Origin: Parus major
Lineage: Eukaryota > Chordata > Aves > Passeriformes > Paridae
Assembly (NCBI RefSeq): GCF_001522545.3
Contig: NC_031772.1
Location: forward strand, 2,364,603-2,428,602
Length of the DNA: 64,000 nt
Reading direction: 5' to 3'
The first letter of the stretch is position 1; every line of letters begins with the position of its first letter. This document shows, piece after piece, positions 61,001 through 64,000 of this stretch. The notes under the pieces are model-generated. The model saw only the letters and a list, made by a program, of their open reading frames with translations, made no database searches and was not told the origin of the DNA. The translations under genes and the position numbers were made by a program.

Positions 61001-63326
61001 TGTGGATAAAGCACCTGGTGACGCTCTTTGAAAGAATCGCTGCAGTCTGGAAAACCTTCAGTGTTTAGCTGTGCAAAGTGAGTAAACTCCTGACAGATGA
61101 GTTTCCTTGAGACACCTTTTATGAAATACTTAAGAAGCCAGTTCTGCCTGAGCCCCTGAGACCTGAGGAAATATTTAATAAATACTGAGCTTTCTTTAAA
61201 GTGTCCCTCCTTGGCCCCTCTGTCTTCTCAGAGGAAAAGACTTGCTCACAATTATTTACCTCATAACTTCACAATCCTGTCACCACATAGAGTGGGACCA
61301 CATTTCCCTGTACCCTGATTTCGCTGCACATAGGCTGAGGGACAACTTGTACATATTCTTGTATACACAACTTGTGTATATTCTGATTATTTCAGGTTGA
61401 CAGACCCATGCTATAAAGACATCTGTCAGCACAGACAAGATTTGACATAAGCATGAATCCTTGCACAGCAGTTGACTTGAAGGCCTGTTACTGCTTTAGA
61501 AATCTATTTGATATAACACAAGTGCTTGATGTACTAAAATACGACATGGGTGACAACATCCCTGATGGATCCAACCAAAGTGTGTTAAAATAGCTGCTCC
61601 CTCAGCTCTGAGGAGTGCCCTGACGTGCCTGGTGGCCCTGCCAAGGGCTCTTCTTGCCATTCCTTGGCCACCCCCAGCACCAATTCCAGTGCCAGCCTCA
61701 GCCCTGCACCAGCAGCTCCCCACGTTTCTCTCAGCCCTGGCTCTTCCCAAGGGAAAAGCAGCTGAGTTTTCAATCCCCAGTGGCCCTGGCTCATTGAGAT
61801 TAACACCCACCTTTGTTTTAAATCTGGTTTTACTCCTATTCACAGCATGGCAGTGGGGTTTGCAGACTCTTCCAAGGGCTGTTCTCTTTTCATCCCTTGG
61901 CTGGAGCTCCTCCTGCCTCTGCTCCCTCATTCTGTGTTAACTCTTTCTGTGGCATCTTTCAGCTCCATTCCCTGCCTCAGCTTGGTGCACCTGACTCAGC
62001 TCTCTACTGGAAATGGTAAATTTAACCACACGGAACAAATTGAAATTTAATTCAACCACCAAGGATTTGTCTGAATGAACATCAGAACTGTCTCCTGGCA
62101 ATGACAGGACTCACTGACCTCCCCTGTCAGGGAGCAGAACAGAGCATCCTCTTGTCCAGATTTCTCCTGTTGCCAAGCACAGCCTTTCTCACATCACACA
62201 AGACCTGAGGAACATTTTTAGGAGCAGCTCCAGCAGCTGCCTTGCTTGCTGGATTTGAGTTACAAGAGTTACAAGTCTGCCAAAACGACAAATGTGTAAG
62301 AAAATTTTATAACAACCAGAGTTTTAGGCAAAGTTACTGAGCAACAGCACTATTATATGGACTCACAAAATAGATATGAAACTATTTTCCATCTTACAAT
62401 ATTTTTTTAATGCAGGACTAGACAGAGTAATTTTCTCATGTCATTATCAGAATAATAGAGCAAACATATCAGAATAAAAATAAATTGTTTGCTAACACAG
62501 AATAGTAACAACAACAAAAAAAAAGTTAAAAGTCTCTTTTCTTCTTTTAAACTTAACATTTTCTCTTTTTCTGTGACCATTATTAAACACTCCAAAATTG
62601 CTGCTTTAACTTGTGTAGGGTTTTTAGGTAGGTAGGTACTGAATCTGGAACATATGCCAAAGCACAGCAGGTTTTTCCATATTCACATAAGCTCAAGAAC
62701 AAATTTCTTTTGGTCACATTTTTCCAGTGGTTTTTTTTTGTTGTTGTTTGTTTTTGGCTGGTTCTTGCCCATAAAAAGTTTCAAATTAAAGAGACACTTG
62801 TTTGACACATTGTCTGCAATAGTGCCTCTGAACACAGTGATTTGCTCAGTATTGACTTAAAGTGCAATTTATTCAATGAAAAGACTCTAAGGAAAACCAG
62901 GATGCTTCAGGAATAGCATGAAGTATTGACCTAATCCAAACTTGCTTAGACAAACTGGCAATATCTAAATTGAAATAGTACATCTGGAGGCAAGAAGAAA
63001 AAAGCCTCTACAATTTACATATCCTCCCAAGCAGCAGCATGAAATTAAACCTGAGCTGCTGTTGCAGTGCAAACCTTCTGGCTGTGTGTAAATCTCTGCA
63101 GAAATCCAGGCAGCACATCCTGAGCTGACACAGCCTTCAGACTGAGGAATTTACAGCAGCACAGCATCCAGCTCCTGAGTGATGGAAAGTTCTGGAACCA
63201 CAGGGTGGGGAACCCTGGTCCCCTACAGCTCACCCAGCCCAGGGAGATCCCCCCAGATCTGGAATTCCTGGGGTCAGGCTTGGGCTCAAGGGCAAATCTC
63301 CACAAAAGGAGTCACAGAGGGAAAGG
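58054..63326. other. Unique DNA, no gene seen
   Basis: Named contents: a 21-nt hairpin at 59560-59580 (CAATTTAAT, loop TAT, ATTAAATTG), A-rich runs near 60474-60498 and 62512-62525, GTAG tetramers near 62626-62638, and a GC-richer patch at about 61590-61980 with overlapping open frames on both strands (up to 144 codons, minus) lacking a recognised domain or a CpG-island level of CpG. No RNA gene or transposon end seen. Confidence 0.55.
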
Positions 63327-63444
63327 CACTTTACAAATCACTTTACAAATCACTTTACAAATCACTTTACAAATCACTTTACAAATCACTTTACAAATCA
63401 CTTAACAAATCACTTTACAAATCACTTTACAAATCACTTTACAA
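63327..63444. repeat. 12-bp minisatellite, about 9.8 units
   Basis: Unit CACTTTACAAAT, nearly invariant; one unit reads CTTAAC (about 63401) where the others have CTTTAC. The plus frames read LYKS or LQIT repeats and are by-products. The array ends in an inverted half unit (see 63432-63450). Confidence 0.96.
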
Positions 63445-63450
63445 GTGATT
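63432..63450. repeat. Terminal hairpin of 12-bp array
   Basis: AATCACTT (63432-63439), loop TAC, AAGTGATT (63443-63450). The last eight bases are the reverse complement of the core found in every unit of the preceding array. Confidence 0.85.
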
Positions 63451-64000
63451 CCGGAGTTCCAGAGCAGCAAATCCCACCCCACCACTGAAAATCTCTCTGT
63501 GATTTATGAAGGCTGCACGTGGTTTTTCCAACACACCCTTCTGGCCATGAGACACTGAAAATGGTGACACAGACATAAAATCTATTGGCCACTTGTACAT
63601 GTTGTCTGCAATGCCCCAAAACCAGTTCCACTCAGCATTTCTTCAGTGAATAGCTTTGAAGCAACAAAATGTAAAAAAACTCTGCATTGTAATAAACAGT
63701 TTTTCTCTTCATTGTTCTTATTCTTCTAGGTGACTGCAAATTATTCTATTTTTTCTGGGGGAAGGGCTTTTCTGCTTTCACTTCTAATTGAGTACTACAA
63801 GGTAATTGGTTCATTTCTATTAAAAGCTAAACAAGAAGTAAATTATTAACTATTTTCTACGGTCCCATGGAAAAGGCAGTATTTGAGACTGCAGATTCAT
63901 GAGTTTAATCTTAGACTCCGAGTAAGATATTATTGAATCATACATGAACAACAATAATCAAGATTGCAGACATTATTATTTTATGTTTAAGGGCATGTTC
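63451..64000. other. Unique DNA to window end
   Basis: No gene, RNA or repeat recognised. AT-rich, with ATTATTATT near the end. Confidence 0.55.

Noticed and set aside
61496..61980. CpG island or promoter at the GC-richer patch
   Set aside because: GC is raised but CpG dinucleotides remain sparse and no TATA or initiator arrangement stands out.
63179..63448. LYKS-repeat protein
   Set aside because: Translation of the 12-bp array; the upstream 40 codons have no domain and no gene context.

Overview
The window looks like AT-rich, gene-poor intergenic or intronic DNA from a bird, most likely a passerine. The evidence is three or four long terminal repeats (LTRs) of endogenous-retrovirus type standing alone, one short CR1 LINE 3' end, many short tandem repeats, no primate- or rodent-type SINEs, and no bacterial-style gene packing. 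It comes from a draft or scaffolded assembly, because a run of 491 N lies at 3005-3495 directly after a TTATA-type microsatellite. I found no protein-coding gene, tRNA, rRNA or known microRNA. The longest reading frames lie in tandem repeats or LTRs, or are unrecognisable frames in AT-rich DNA.

Layout. 1-3004: unique DNA with homeodomain-type TAATTA motifs near 620-650, ending in AT microsatellites and the gap. 3496-13160: unique AT-rich DNA. 13181-13570: a minisatellite of 26 units of 15 bp, followed 330 bp later by a 12-bp minisatellite (13900-13990). 16320-16762 and 20965-21409: two solo LTRs of one family in opposite orientation, 4.2 kb apart. 21410-40375: mostly unique DNA with a 27-bp duplication and a large AT microsatellite (36875-37102). 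About 40376-40634: the 3' part of a different LTR-like element. 50415-50464: a CAT triplet run, just upstream of a solo ERVK-like LTR (50543-51001) with a perfect 6-bp target-site duplication. 51168-51538: a complex TA-rich array containing a 56-nt near-perfect palindrome. 53556-53649: a TATATATCA array fused to an 18-bp perfect inverted repeat. 54849-55065: a mixed trinucleotide array. 57101-57152: a CR1 end. 57996-58053 and 63327-63444: two more 12-bp minisatellites, the second ending in an inverted half unit.

No genes act together here, so the story is structural: remnants of old insertions, replication-slippage arrays and hairpin-forming DNA. Several non-repetitive, motif-dense blocks (about 600-1080, 18560-18700, 47240-47480, 48585-48670, 49140-49640) could be conserved enhancers, but without an alignment that is inference. 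I do not see a convincing new biological system. The best leads are the inverted LTR pair with lopsided divergence, the 53.6-kb hairpin, the 51.5-kb palindrome and the recurrence of 12/15-bp arrays.
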